Shown: in pieces, positions 19,049 to 27,675 of the stretch | Layout of the letters: each line of letters opens with the position of its first letter | How positions within the stretch are numbered: the first letter of the stretch is position 1 | DNA from: Colwellia chukchiensis | Lineage (GTDB): Bacteria > Pseudomonadota > Gammaproteobacteria > Enterobacterales > Alteromonadaceae | Assembly (NCBI RefSeq): GCF_002104455.1 | Contig: NZ_NBOC01000002.1 | Span: 330,783-394,782, forward strand | Reading direction: 5' to 3' | DNA: 64,000 nt | Notes under the pieces: model-generated | Told to the model about the DNA's origin: nothing | The model's input: only the letters and a program-made list of their open reading frames with translations | The model's database searches: none | Translations under genes and position numbers: made by a program

Positions 19049-20062
19049 ATGTTAAAAATAAACGTAATTATACTCTGGGTGACGCTAATACTATTAGCGG
19101 GATGCTTCCCAAGTAATGATCTTGGCCGTAAAGAGTACTTACTCCAAGGCAATACCATGGGCACGACTTATAATATTAAGCTCGTGGCTGACAATATTGA
19201 TGCTGAAAAATTGCAACAAGGCATTGATGCTGCACTATTAGAGCTAAATCAGCAGATGTCGACTTATATTGCTGACTCCGAACTATCAAAGTTTAATCAC
19301 GCGACTTCGCTTGAACCTATTAAAGTCTCTACGGGCTTAGCACGAGTACTGAAAGAAGCGATCCGTCTTGGTCGACTCAGTAATGGCGCTTTAGATGTCA
19401 CGGTTGGACCATTAGTTAATTTATGGGGTTTTGGCCCAGAATTTCGCCCAGAAACCATCCCAAGCCAAGAATTATTAAAGCGCACCAAAGCCGGCGTCGG
19501 CTTAGATAAGTTAGTTTTTGAAAACGGCATGTTAGCGAAAACGGTTCCGGATCTTTATGTTGATTTATCAACCATTGCTAAAGGTTATGGGGTTGACTTG
19601 GTTGCCGAGTATATTGAAGCGAATGGCATCAATGACTATTTGGTGGAAATTGGCGGCGAAATGCGCTTAAAAGGTTTTAAACATACCGGTGAGCTGTGGC
19701 ATGTTGCCATTGAAAAGCCAATCACGAATGAGCGTTTAGTACATCAAATTATCGTACCAAAAGATAATGCGGTGGCAACCTCGGGTGATTATCGCATCTA
19801 CTTTCAAGTTGCTGGGCAGCGCTTTTCTCATATCATTGATCCTGCTACAGGTAAGCCCATTAATCATAAATTAGTTTCGGTAACCGTGATACATCCATCG
19901 TCCATGACCGCAGATGGCTTATCAACCGCGATGATGGTGATGGGAGAGGAAAAGGCACTGGCTTTTGCAAAGGCGAACGATCTGGCGGCGTATTTTATTG
20001 TTAAAACCGATGATGGCTTTGTTGAGCAAAGCACGGTAAAATTCATGCAATACCTTAAATAG
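19049..20062 (+). CDS. apbE: FAD:protein FMN transferase (flavin transferase)
   Basis: Transfers FMN from FAD to the Thr of SGAT motifs, here in NqrB and NqrC. A lipoprotein signal (LILLAGC, Cys near residue 19) places it on the periplasmic face of the membrane, the side where those Thr residues lie. Family signatures are GNTMGTTYNIKL, GALDVTVGPLVNLWGFGP, LSTIAKGYGVDLVAEYI, LVEIGGEMRLKG and HIIDPATGKPI. A GTG three bases earlier is possible, but the ATG at 19049 suits the CGGA ribosome site better. The context directly after nqrF makes the target clear. Confidence 0.96.
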   Translation: MLKINVIILWVTLILLAGCFPSNDLGRKEYLLQGNTMGTTYNIKLVADNIDAEKLQQGIDAALLELNQQMSTYIADSELSKFNHATSLEPIKVSTGLARVLKEAIRLGRLSNGALDVTVGPLVNLWGFGPEFRPETIPSQELLKRTKAGVGLDKLVFENGMLAKTVPDLYVDLSTIAKGYGVDLVAEYIEANGINDYLVEIGGEMRLKGFKHTGELWHVAIEKPITNERLVHQIIVPKDNAVATSGDYRIYFQVAGQRFSHIIDPATGKPINHKLVSVTVIHPSSMTADGLSTAMMVMGEEKALAFAKANDLAAYFIVKTDDGFVEQSTVKFMQYLK

Positions 20063-20111
20063 GGTGTTGTGCGTTAATCATTCAATTGGAATAATTCAGT
20101 AAGTAAATATT

Positions 20112-20333
20112 ATGGCCATATTTTTTATCACGTTAGGTTTTTTTCTCGTTATTGTTATGGCAATGGCGGTAGGTTATATTTTTCAAAAGAAATCACTTGC
20201 CGGCAGCTGTGGTGGTTTAGCGAGTGTAGGCATTGAAAAAGCCTGCAATTGCGATAATCCTTGTGAAAAGCGTCAAGAACGTGAACGCCAAGCGGCCTTA
20301 GCGGCGGGTGATATTAATGTTAAAAACATTTAA
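20112..20333 (+). CDS. nqrM: Na+-NQR maturation protein NqrM (DUF539)
   Basis: Small membrane protein needed to assemble active NQR, thought to deliver iron to the NqrDE centre. The 73-aa protein has one N-terminal helix (about residues 3-24), then a Cys-rich segment with Cys33, Cys45, Cys47 and Cys51 (GSCGG and ACNCDNPC), which are the conserved residues of the family. The C-terminus is charged. It follows apbE by 49 bases, the standard arrangement. Identification is strong despite the small size. Confidence 0.95.
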   Translation: MAIFFITLGFFLVIVMAMAVGYIFQKKSLAGSCGGLASVGIEKACNCDNPCEKRQERERQAALAAGDINVKNI

Positions 20334-20763
20334 TAACAATAAAAATATCGTGAGCAAAGTTTGCTAATAATAGCTTGGATATGCACGCAAAAAGTAAATG
20401 AATAACGGCTTGATGTAGGTGTTTGTTTTTCACAACATTTGATATCAACAAGCGCTCGTTATCTGAGAGCTGCTGTTCGTGCTGCGCTATATAGCAATGG
20501 CGATAAATCATTATTTATATGATGATTTATCGCAAAAAAAATCAAAAAAAATATAAGTAAAAATTCCTCCTCTGCCTTTATAATAATGCTTCCTTGTTAG
20601 TTCGCTATTGACCATCAACATAGTCGTTTTTTAGCTTAAGGTTGCAGTTAATTACGCCAACTAACGTAATGATTACTCCTAACTAAAGCAATACACAATT
20701 TTATAATTGTTAGTTACCAGTAATAGCTAGAACATTATTTCGTTCTTTAGGTACTTATTACTT
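20334..20763. other. Intergenic region nqrM-nhaD
   Basis: 430 AT-rich bases without a credible gene. The main visible structure is a perfect 12-bp inverted repeat at 20500-20533, described separately. The remaining part up to nhaD should contain its promoter and leader, but no single promoter stands out. Confidence 0.5.
20500..20533. repeat. Perfect 12-bp inverted repeat upstream of nhaD
   Basis: Arms GCGATAAATCAT (20500-20511) and ATGATTTATCGC (20522-20533) with a 10-base spacer. An A-run follows on the plus strand, so there is no T-tract for termination in either direction. That favours a protein-binding site over a terminator. It lies 230 bases before nhaD. Confidence 0.7.
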
Positions 20764-22185
20764 ATGTTGAAAAAAATTCCACTACTGTTGATGCTTTCTT
20801 TTCTTTCTACGACTGCTTGGGCTGCAGGTCCTGGTAGTATCGATTTAACCCATTCCGTTATGGGCTTTACCGCACTGATTATTTTCTCAATCGCCTACGT
20901 TTTGGTAATTGGTGAAGATGTGATTCATTTACGAAAATCAAAACCTGTGTTGGTGGCGGCTGGTATTATTTGGTTGTTGATTGGCTGGATATATACACAA
21001 CATGGTATCCCAATAGAGGCAGAGCATGCCTTTAATCATAATTTATTAGAGTACGCGCAATTGCTGTTATTTTTGCTCGTCGCCATGACCTATATCAATG
21101 CGATGGAAGAGCGTGGCATTTTTGATAGCCTGCGATTATGGATGGTATCGAAAGGGCTAAGCCTGCGCGTGTTATTCTGGTTAACTGGCATACTGGCGTT
21201 TGCCATATCGTCATTTGCGAATAACTTAACCACTGCCATGTTGATGTGTGCCATTGTTTTAAAAGTGGCGGCAAGCGATAAAAAGTTTATTAATATCGCC
21301 TGTATTAATATTGTCGTTGCCTCAAATGCGGGCGGCGTTTTTAGTCCTTTTGGCGATATCACAACCTTAATGATTTGGCAGTCAGGGATAGTCCAGTTTG
21401 AACAGTTTATTGTACTGTTTATTCCTTCGCTGGTTAATTTTCTTGTGCCTGCCGTTATCATGAGCTTTTTTATTTCAAATGTTAAATCAACGCCGGTTGT
21501 TAATGAAGGCTTTAAAGTTAAGCGCGGCGCAAAACGTATTGTTGTCTTGTTTATTTTAACCATAGCTACGGCGGTCTTGTGCCACAGTGTGGTGAATATG
21601 CCGCCGGTGCTAGGTATGATGATGGGCTTAGGTTATTTAAAGTTTTTAGGCTTTTATTTACGCATCAGTTTGCCGCGTTCATTAGATAAAAAACGCACCA
21701 AAGCACAGGCAATAAATGATCAAGAAGCACTAAAAGCGCTTGGCAACATTATTCCTTTTGATATTTTCGACAAAATTGCTCGTGCCGAGTGGGACACCTT
21801 GTTGTTTTTTTATGGTGTGGTGATGTGTGTTGGCGGTTTGGGCTTTATGGGCTATTTAAGCTTAGTGTCAGAGGCGCTATACAGCAACTGGAGCCCAACC
21901 TACGCCAATATTGCGGTTGGCGTATTATCTGCCATAGTGGATAACATTCCTGTAGTGTTTGCGGTATTGAGCATGAACCCAGCCATGGATTTGCAGCAAT
22001 GGTTATTGGTCACCATGACCGCTGGTGTCGGCGGCAGCTTGTTGTCGGTAGGGTCAGCGTCAGGTGTGGCATTAATGGGGCAGACTAAAGGCGTTTATTC
22101 ATTTATGGGCCATTTAAAATGGAGTTGGGTGATAGCACTAGGCTATGCGGCAAGTATAGCCGTGCACTTTCTAATTAATGGCTAA
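20764..22185 (+). CDS. nhaD: Na+/H+ antiporter, NhaD family
   Basis: Inner-membrane exchanger of sodium for protons, of the ion-transporter superfamily. The N-terminal hydrophobic stretch MLKKIPLLLMLSFLSTTAWAA looks like a signal sequence, as in other NhaD proteins. About 12 helices follow. Family-typical segments are AFAISSFANNLTTAMLMCAI, NIVVASNAGGVFSPFGDITT and AIVDNIPVVFAVLSM, whose Asn, Asp and Ser/Thr residues are the likely ion ligands. The 473-aa length is normal. Lying just after the NQR genes, it completes a sodium-circulation block. Regulation may involve the inverted repeat upstream. Confidence 0.93.
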   Translation: MLKKIPLLLMLSFLSTTAWAAGPGSIDLTHSVMGFTALIIFSIAYVLVIGEDVIHLRKSKPVLVAAGIIWLLIGWIYTQHGIPIEAEHAFNHNLLEYAQLLLFLLVAMTYINAMEERGIFDSLRLWMVSKGLSLRVLFWLTGILAFAISSFANNLTTAMLMCAIVLKVAASDKKFINIACINIVVASNAGGVFSPFGDITTLMIWQSGIVQFEQFIVLFIPSLVNFLVPAVIMSFFISNVKSTPVVNEGFKVKRGAKRIVVLFILTIATAVLCHSVVNMPPVLGMMMGLGYLKFLGFYLRISLPRSLDKKRTKAQAINDQEALKALGNIIPFDIFDKIARAEWDTLLFFYGVVMCVGGLGFMGYLSLVSEALYSNWSPTYANIAVGVLSAIVDNIPVVFAVLSMNPAMDLQQWLLVTMTAGVGGSLLSVGSASGVALMGQTKGVYSFMGHLKWSWVIALGYAASIAVHFLING

Positions 22186-22377
22186 GCTTACTGTGCGCTC
22201 AGGGCATCACTTTCTTGAGCGCAGCCTCTACTACTAACCGCGCAGCGTTTAATAACGGTGTAGAGAGTTCTGTTCGCTAGGCAGAGCTCGACTACGCGCT
22301 AGCTTTATTGGCAATTTGTTACTCAGACAAGCCTTACTATCAGCTAGATTCAAGCAAAGAGCGGCAGAAGATTATCA

Positions 22378-22406
22378 TTGAAAATCCGTTAAATTAGCTG
22401 TATTTT
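22378..22406 (+). promoter_or_regulatory. dinB promoter
   Basis: TTGAAA (22378-22383), 17 bases, then TATTTT (22401-22406). The -10 element lies inside the LexA box, so bound LexA would block RNA polymerase. The predicted start of the transcript leaves a very short leader before the ATG at 22427. Confidence 0.55.
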
Positions 22407-22413
22407 TAAACAG
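22398..22413. promoter_or_regulatory. LexA (SOS) box of dinB
   Basis: CTGTATTTTTAAACAG fits the gammaproteobacterial LexA consensus CTGT-N8-ACAG exactly, with an AT-rich centre. It ends 13 bases before the dinB start codon. Confidence 0.88.
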
Positions 22414-22426
22414 TGTTTTGGCTGTG

Positions 22427-23500
22427 ATGTCGAGTACTAAATTGAGAAAAATAATTCATGTTGATATGGACGCATTTTATGTGTCTGTTGAAATTAGAGA
22501 TAACCCAGAGTTGGCTGATAAACCCGTTGCGGTTGGTGGTAGCCGAGGCGCTCGCGGGGTTTTATCAACTTGCAATTATATTGCTAGAGCTTATGGTGTC
22601 AGTAGTGCTATGCCGACTGCATTAGCGTTAAAAAAATGCCCGCATTTAGTTTTACTACCCGCGCGCATGCAAGTGTATCGGTCGGTAAGCTCTGAGATAA
22701 GAAAAATTTTTCAATGCTACACTGATCTTATTGAGCCATTGAGCTTAGATGAAGCCTATTTAGATGTCACTGACTGTAAAATGTTTGCCGGCTCTGCAAC
22801 TCTCATCGCAAAAGATATTTGCCGCCGCATATTTCAAGAGTTAAAGCTAACCGCCTCGGCAGGGGTGTCATCATTAAAGTTTCTAGCTAAAATCGCCTCA
22901 GATTTAAATAAACCCAATGGTATTTATGTCATCGCTCCTGATCAGATCGACAACTTTATTGATACTATGGCGTTAAAGAAAATTCCTGGCGTTGGTAAAG
23001 TCACTAATGAAAAGCTAATAAAAGATAACTTCCGACTTGGCCAAGATATTAAAAACTCTTCTCAAGCGTATTTAATATCGAGATACGGTAAGCTAGGGGC
23101 ACTACTCTGGCAGCGCTGTCACGGAGTTGATGAACGCACTGTGGTAACCAACCGAGTACGAAAATCGGTTGGCGTTGAAAGGACATTTGCGCAAGATATT
23201 GATCAGCTTTCAACTCTTATGGAGGTATTACAGCATATATTATTGCCAGAGTTAAAGCGGCGAGCCCAGCAGCACCTTCAGCACAAAGGCATAGCAAGGA
23301 TTGGCGTCAAGGTTAAGTTTTCAGATTTTCAACAAACCACCAAAGATTATGCTATCGCTGAGTTGAACATTAAAATATTACAACAATTACTCAGCATTGC
23401 AGTGGCGCGAGGACAGGGGAAATCGGTAAGGTTGCTAGGTTTGCACCTTGGTTTAACAACAGCACAAAATAATGCTGAGCAAGTCGCGTTTGCTTGGTAA
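22427..23500 (+). CDS. dinB: DNA polymerase IV (Y family)
   Basis: Error-prone translesion polymerase of the SOS response. Catalytic carboxylates are in place: Asp13 in HVDMDAFYVSVE, and Asp108/Glu109 in PLSLDEAYLDVT. The steric-gate Phe/Tyr follows in the first motif, and the helix-hairpin-helix KKIPGVGKVTNEKL near residue 185 contacts DNA. The little-finger domain follows. The 357-aa length is typical. The frame opens at a TTG (22418), but the ATG at 22427 fits; there is no strong ribosome site, and the leader is short. The perfect LexA box overlapping its promoter shows SOS control. Confidence 0.95.
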   Translation: MSSTKLRKIIHVDMDAFYVSVEIRDNPELADKPVAVGGSRGARGVLSTCNYIARAYGVSSAMPTALALKKCPHLVLLPARMQVYRSVSSEIRKIFQCYTDLIEPLSLDEAYLDVTDCKMFAGSATLIAKDICRRIFQELKLTASAGVSSLKFLAKIASDLNKPNGIYVIAPDQIDNFIDTMALKKIPGVGKVTNEKLIKDNFRLGQDIKNSSQAYLISRYGKLGALLWQRCHGVDERTVVTNRVRKSVGVERTFAQDIDQLSTLMEVLQHILLPELKRRAQQHLQHKGIARIGVKVKFSDFQQTTKDYAIAELNIKILQQLLSIAVARGQGKSVRLLGLHLGLTTAQNNAEQVAFAW

Positions 23501-23706
23501 GGCATTTTTAAGCAAGACTAGCATCTTTATAAGTGGGGTTACTGCGTGACAGTGCTTATGCCGAAACAATATTGTTTATTGCCATATTGTCGCTATGCTT
23601 AAGTACAGTGACAAGACTATTGAATGTTACATAATTTATCTAGGCTAAGAGCTAAATAGAATGTTGCAAAGTGTTTAGCTGCTGCCGAATATATTACGAG
23701 GAAACT

Positions 23707-24555
23707 ATGCTGAAAAAAGCCCAAGTGTTGTTGCTCTTATTATTAAGTGCGTCAACGAGCGCTGCCAATATGGCAGATGCAGTGATCACAGTGCAGCCTG
23801 CAGCCAATAATGTCTATATGCTACAAGGGCCCGGTGGCAATATTGGTGTGTTAGCTACCGAGCAAGGCTTAATCTTAATTGATGACAAATTTGCTCCGTT
23901 AGCGGAAAAAATAGCGGCTGCAATGAAAAGCATCGAAGATAAGCCGGTTAAATACGTCATCAATACCCACTATCATGGCGACCATACGGGGGGAAATAGC
24001 TACTTTGGCGCGCATGCACCTATTTTTGCTCATGAAAATGTTCGCCAGCGTTTAAGTCAACCAAGTGAGCATCAAGCTTCGAGCTTACCTGTTGTAACCT
24101 ATCAAGAGGGGCTGACAATATATCTTGCTCAAGAAGAAGTGCAGTTAAAACACTTACCGCAAGGGCATACTGACGGCGATACTTATGTATACTTTAAAAC
24201 AGCCAATGTATTACATACCGGTGATTTGTTTTTTCAAGTTGGCTTTCCTTACGTTGATCTCAACAGTGGTGGTAGTGTCAGTGGCTATTTAGCGAATGTA
24301 TTACAGATGTTAGACAGTGTGCCTGATGATGTGGTTATTATTCCCGGGCATGGCCGACTGAGCACTAAAGCGGACTTACAAGCGTTTGCCACTATGATTG
24401 CCTTTAGTATTGATAAAGTCAAAGTGGCACTTGCCGCAGGGATGTCAGAGCAGGATATTATTGCTCAAGGTATCGGCGAGCAGTATCAACACTTGTCGTG
24501 GGCATTTATTAGTGAAGAAAAGTGGCTAAAAACGCTGATTGCGGATTTGCGCTAG
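23707..24555 (+). CDS. Secreted metallo-beta-lactamase-fold hydrolase
   Basis: Predicted zinc hydrolase exported to the periplasm. The signal peptide is MLKKAQVLLLLLLSASTSAA. The metal motif HxHxDH is THYHGDHTGGN (about residue 92), with further ligands in LPQGHTDGDTYVYF, LHTGDLFFQVGFPYVD and IIPGHGRLS. This layout is general for the superfamily and does not establish beta-lactamase activity; the substrate is unknown. Starting at 23707 uses the ribosome site GAGGAAAC and gives 282 aa; an upstream ATG at 23671 would spoil the signal peptide. A 14-bp palindrome (AAACAATATTGTTT, 23564-23577) lies upstream. It converges on the lysR gene with only 12 bases between. Confidence 0.88.
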   Translation: MLKKAQVLLLLLLSASTSAANMADAVITVQPAANNVYMLQGPGGNIGVLATEQGLILIDDKFAPLAEKIAAAMKSIEDKPVKYVINTHYHGDHTGGNSYFGAHAPIFAHENVRQRLSQPSEHQASSLPVVTYQEGLTIYLAQEEVQLKHLPQGHTDGDTYVYFKTANVLHTGDLFFQVGFPYVDLNSGGSVSGYLANVLQMLDSVPDDVVIIPGHGRLSTKADLQAFATMIAFSIDKVKVALAAGMSEQDIIAQGIGEQYQHLSWAFISEEKWLKTLIADLR

Positions 24556-24567
24556 CTCTGACTCATG

Positions 24568-25434
24568 CTAAATCAATTGCTCAGTTAGATAATCAACTAG
24601 CAGTCTTATTTTTGGTGATAAATGCCGGTTTTGTGGATAGACGGCCCAAATTCCCTCATCTGGCACTCGATAATTATCTAGTAAAGAAACTAAAGCGCCG
24701 CTACTTAAATAATCTTGTACATAATAATCAGGTAGTTGCACTATACCTAAACCTTTTAAAGCTGCATCGACTAAGCCAAGCCCATTGTTATAGCGTAGCC
24801 TGCCAGAGACGCGCAGGTTTTTTTCTTTTTTTGCCCCCTGAAAGTGCCAAAAGTCTAAGGTACCTAATAGACAGCTATGGCTACTGAGTTCAGACAATGA
24901 ATGTGGACTACCATGTTTAGCTAAATAAGCGGGTGAAGCACAAAGGTAGTTTGTGCGTGTACTGAGCTTTTTAGCCATCATAGTTGAATCGTTTAACTTA
25001 CCCAGACGAATGGCTAAATCATAGCCTCCCTCGACTAAATCTATTTGTTGGTTGCTAAGGTAGGCGTTCACCTCTATTTCGTTATATTGCTGCATAAAGT
25101 TATTGACTAAAGGTAATATTTGCTGCTCTCCGTAGGTCACGGGAGCAGTCAGTTTAATTTTACCTTGTGGCTTGGATTGTAAGTTAGTGATAGCTCGCTC
25201 GGCGGCATCTAAACCGTCAAGTACACTGCGACAATGTTGATAAAAAACACGGCCTTCTTCGGTTAAAGATACTTTGCGTGTGGTTCGATAGAATAGTTTT
25301 ATATTCAGGCGCTTTTCCAAAGCACTAATTTGGCGGCTTACTTGCGCGGTTGAGATTGCCATTTTTTTTGACGCGAGGGTAAAGCTCTCGTTTTCGGCGA
25401 CATAAACAAACTCGCTAATACCTTCCCATTGCAT
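24568..25434 (-). CDS. LysR-family transcriptional regulator
   Basis: DNA-binding regulator, 288 aa. The N-terminal winged helix-turn-helix is standard: FTLASKKMAISTAQVSRQIS followed by ALEKRLNIKLFYRTTRKVSL (residues about 18-56). The effector domain begins around residue 90 (KGKIKLTAPVTYGEQQILP pattern). The N-terminus MQWEGISEFVYVAENESFT is typical of a marine gammaproteobacterial subgroup. It lies 87 bases downstream of the triple-RidA gene on the same strand, so the two may be co-transcribed; its target could be that gene or the convergent hydrolase, which is inference. Confidence 0.93.
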   Translation of the reverse strand: MQWEGISEFVYVAENESFTLASKKMAISTAQVSRQISALEKRLNIKLFYRTTRKVSLTEEGRVFYQHCRSVLDGLDAAERAITNLQSKPQGKIKLTAPVTYGEQQILPLVNNFMQQYNEIEVNAYLSNQQIDLVEGGYDLAIRLGKLNDSTMMAKKLSTRTNYLCASPAYLAKHGSPHSLSELSSHSCLLGTLDFWHFQGAKKEKNLRVSGRLRYNNGLGLVDAALKGLGIVQLPDYYVQDYLSSGALVSLLDNYRVPDEGIWAVYPQNRHLSPKIRLLVDYLTEQLI

Positions 25435-25521
25435 AATTGTTACCAGTAATAATAAATAGCAGTATAAATTAACACAGTATAGCGGTATTGGAAATAATAT
25501 TGCGCGCTATCAGCGCTGTTT

Positions 25522-26784
25522 TTAACCAGGGGGCGTGCCCTCGGCATTTGCAACAACGGCATCCATTTGTACCTGCGCACCTAGTGCAATTTCGGCAACC
25601 GCAAAGGTGGTGATTGCCGGTAACTCATGGCTAAAAAAGCTGGGGCAAATTTCGTTTATGGCTGCCAAGTCTGTAATGTTTTGCAGCTGAATATTTAATT
25701 TAACGATATCGTCCATTTCGTGGTCAATGCTTTCGATTATTGCCTTGAGCTGACTTAAGCATTGTTTTGCTTGTGCTTGCGTATCGCCTGTTACCAACTG
25801 AGCTGCTTTTGCATCTAGGGGAAGCTGTGCTGAAATATGATTGTAATGAGAAAAGGCAACACTTTGAGTTGATAATGAGCACTGAGCTGCTTTGTCGGTA
25901 TTATGTGCTCGGATCACTATGTTGTGTCTGTCTTCAACCGCTTGCGGAGGTGTACCATCGCCATGAGCCACTACAGCGTCAATTTGCACTAATGCGCCCA
26001 TAGGTAAGGCTGACGCTATGGTAATCGTTCGCGCTGGTAGATAGTTTAGTGTTCTGGCAATAGCCGAGTCTGGAAAAAAAGTGCGATAGACTTGATTGAC
26101 GGCGTCAATATCTGAGGCCTTAGTCAGCACTATGTTAATTTTTACAATGTCATCAAACGGCACCTCGATATTGGTTAAAATAGCGTGGATATTTTTTAAA
26201 CATTGCTCCGCTTGCGCGCTAACATCGCCGGCGATGAGTTGGCCTGTTTTAGCATCTATTGGTAATTGTGCAGACAGGTTATTGTAATGAGAAAAAGCGA
26301 CCGATTGTGTTGATACTGAGCTTTGCGGGGCGCTTGTGGTATTGCGGTCGAGCTTTATTAACGCACTGGGTTCTTGCGGCGGTGTACCTTCACCATTTGA
26401 GATCACGGCATCTATTTGTATTAGCGCACCGTCGAGGGGTAATGCGGCCACTGCAATTGCGCTACGCGTTGGTAGGTAGTTGGAAAAGAAAGTTTGATAA
26501 ACTTTATCTACGGCCTCGAGATCTGCGATGTTTTGTAAAAAAATATTCACTTTCACAACATCATCCATACTATGGTCGATATTGGCAACGATCGCTTTAA
26601 GGTTGCTTAGGCACTGCTTAGTTTGTGCGCTAATATCACCTGCCACAAGCTTATTGGTATTAGGGTCAAGCGGCAGTTGCGCTGAAATATTATTGTAATG
26701 GGAAAATGCTACCGACTGCGTTGCGACAGCGCTTTTGGGGGCATGGTCTGTATTTCTTGATACTTTTATGATCTTGGCAGTCAT
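25522..26784 (-). CDS. Three-domain RidA (YjgF/UK114) fusion protein
   Basis: RidA proteins hydrolyse reactive enamine/imine intermediates such as 2-aminoacrylate; they are normally about 128 aa and form trimers. Here one 420-aa chain contains three copies: about residues 4-137, 144-283 and 287-420. Each begins with an almost identical block (SVAFSHYNNISAQLPLD, SVAFSHYNNLSAQLPID, SVAFSHYNHISAQLPLD) and ends with GTPPQ or GTPPG. The conserved substrate-binding Arg is present in copies 1 (Arg107, LPTRS) and 2 (Arg252, LPART) but replaced by Ile391 in copy 3 (LPAIT). The residue matching Glu120 of Escherichia coli RidA reads Gln in all three. Copy 2 has an 8-residue insertion. The start at 26784 follows GGAG; the frame upstream is over-extended. 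No signal peptide. Confidence 0.88.
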   Translation of the reverse strand: MTAKIIKVSRNTDHAPKSAVATQSVAFSHYNNISAQLPLDPNTNKLVAGDISAQTKQCLSNLKAIVANIDHSMDDVVKVNIFLQNIADLEAVDKVYQTFFSNYLPTRSAIAVAALPLDGALIQIDAVISNGEGTPPQEPSALIKLDRNTTSAPQSSVSTQSVAFSHYNNLSAQLPIDAKTGQLIAGDVSAQAEQCLKNIHAILTNIEVPFDDIVKINIVLTKASDIDAVNQVYRTFFPDSAIARTLNYLPARTITIASALPMGALVQIDAVVAHGDGTPPQAVEDRHNIVIRAHNTDKAAQCSLSTQSVAFSHYNHISAQLPLDAKAAQLVTGDTQAQAKQCLSQLKAIIESIDHEMDDIVKLNIQLQNITDLAAINEICPSFFSHELPAITTFAVAEIALGAQVQMDAVVANAEGTPPG

Positions 26785-26943
26785 TTTTGCTCGCTCCACG
26801 TTGCAGCCATTACATGCGGCTTTATCGCCACGCACAATTCAGACGCAAGGTTATGTCATTAAAAAATAGTTAAGGAATTCTAATCGCGGCTGATCAAACG
26901 GCAGTCGATAACCCGCGATTAGTCGATAAAGATTGAATTTAAC

Positions 26944-26979
26944 TGGCTAGCGTTACTCTTGTTAGTAACATGCTAGCCA
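26944..26979. terminator. Hairpin at the end of the urease-hupE operon
   Basis: Arms TGGCTAGC-gTTACT and AGTAAC-atGCTAGCCA around a short loop, about 45 bases beyond the hupE stop. The following sequence on the minus strand is only moderately T-rich, so it may be a weak terminator or an RNA 3'-stabilising hairpin. Confidence 0.45.
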
Positions 26980-27021
26980 TCAAATTATCCTCATGGGGAG
27001 TAAAGGATTAATGGCTAAGTT

Positions 27022-27606
27022 TTATCCCGCTGCGAGTACGCCACCAATAACCGCAACAACACCACCTAGCGTGCGACTGATGCGATTGTCGGCTTTTAAC
27101 ATCAGAGCACCTAAACCGCGACCAATAAAGGTAATGACTAAAGTGGCGATGACAAAGCCAGCCATATAGCTAACTAAGCTAGAGCCTACTGCCATTTCTG
27201 TGCCATGGGCATAACCGTGTGTGATCATAAACATCACTACCAACACACCACCAATTGCGGTAGGTAGTCTGGTCATGGTGGCAATTAAAATGCCCGCTAG
27301 TAGTACCGACATGGCAATACCCATTTCAATGCCAGCTAAGTTCAAGCCGCCCCAAGCGAGCGCTGCACCTAACACCATACCACCGACGACAAATAACGGT
27401 GTATTGCGTTTCATCACGGCATTTTGACGAATACTCCAAAATCCAATGGCTGCCATGGCAAGCAGGTGATCAAGTCCCATAAGCGGGTGTAATAAGCCAC
27501 TGAAAAAGTTGCTGTGAATATCTGCGCCATGTCCTGGATGTGCAATTGCGGTACTTGCAGTTAGCAAAAAGGCTAGCGACATGATTACTTTGTTGATGAC
27601 TTTCAT
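27022..27606 (-). CDS. hupE: HupE/UreJ-family nickel permease
   Basis: Probable nickel importer feeding urease. After the signal peptide (ending STAIA) the mature protein begins HPGHG, the conserved N-terminal metal motif, and HPLMGLDHLLAMAAIGFW carries the family HX5DH motif in the first helix. About six membrane helices follow. The start at 27606 is preceded by GGAGAACACC; the ATG at 27618 contains that ribosome site and is rejected. It is the last gene of the urease operon, 69 bases after ureG. No other nickel transporter is in the window. Confidence 0.92.
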   Translation of the reverse strand: MKVINKVIMSLAFLLTASTAIAHPGHGADIHSNFFSGLLHPLMGLDHLLAMAAIGFWSIRQNAVMKRNTPLFVVGGMVLGAALAWGGLNLAGIEMGIAMSVLLAGILIATMTRLPTAIGGVLVVMFMITHGYAHGTEMAVGSSLVSYMAGFVIATLVITFIGRGLGALMLKADNRISRTLGGVVAVIGGVLAAG

Positions 27607-27675
27607 GGTGTTCTCCAAATATTTATTCTATTGACTAAAAAGTTATTAAATTGTTATTTTTTAAGTGATAGCGCT

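Noticed and set aside
20320..20511. 63-codon minus-strand frame after nqrM
   Set aside because: No ribosome site, random-looking composition, and its start lies in the inverted repeat.
23564..23577. 14-bp palindrome AAACAATATTGTTT before the metallo-hydrolase gene
   Set aside because: It is short, AT-rich and without a matching consensus; it may be chance, so it is mentioned only in the gene entry.
24522..24887. 121-codon plus-strand frame over the end of the lysR gene
   Set aside because: It is a shadow of the LysR coding sequence, whose protein is unmistakable on the other strand.
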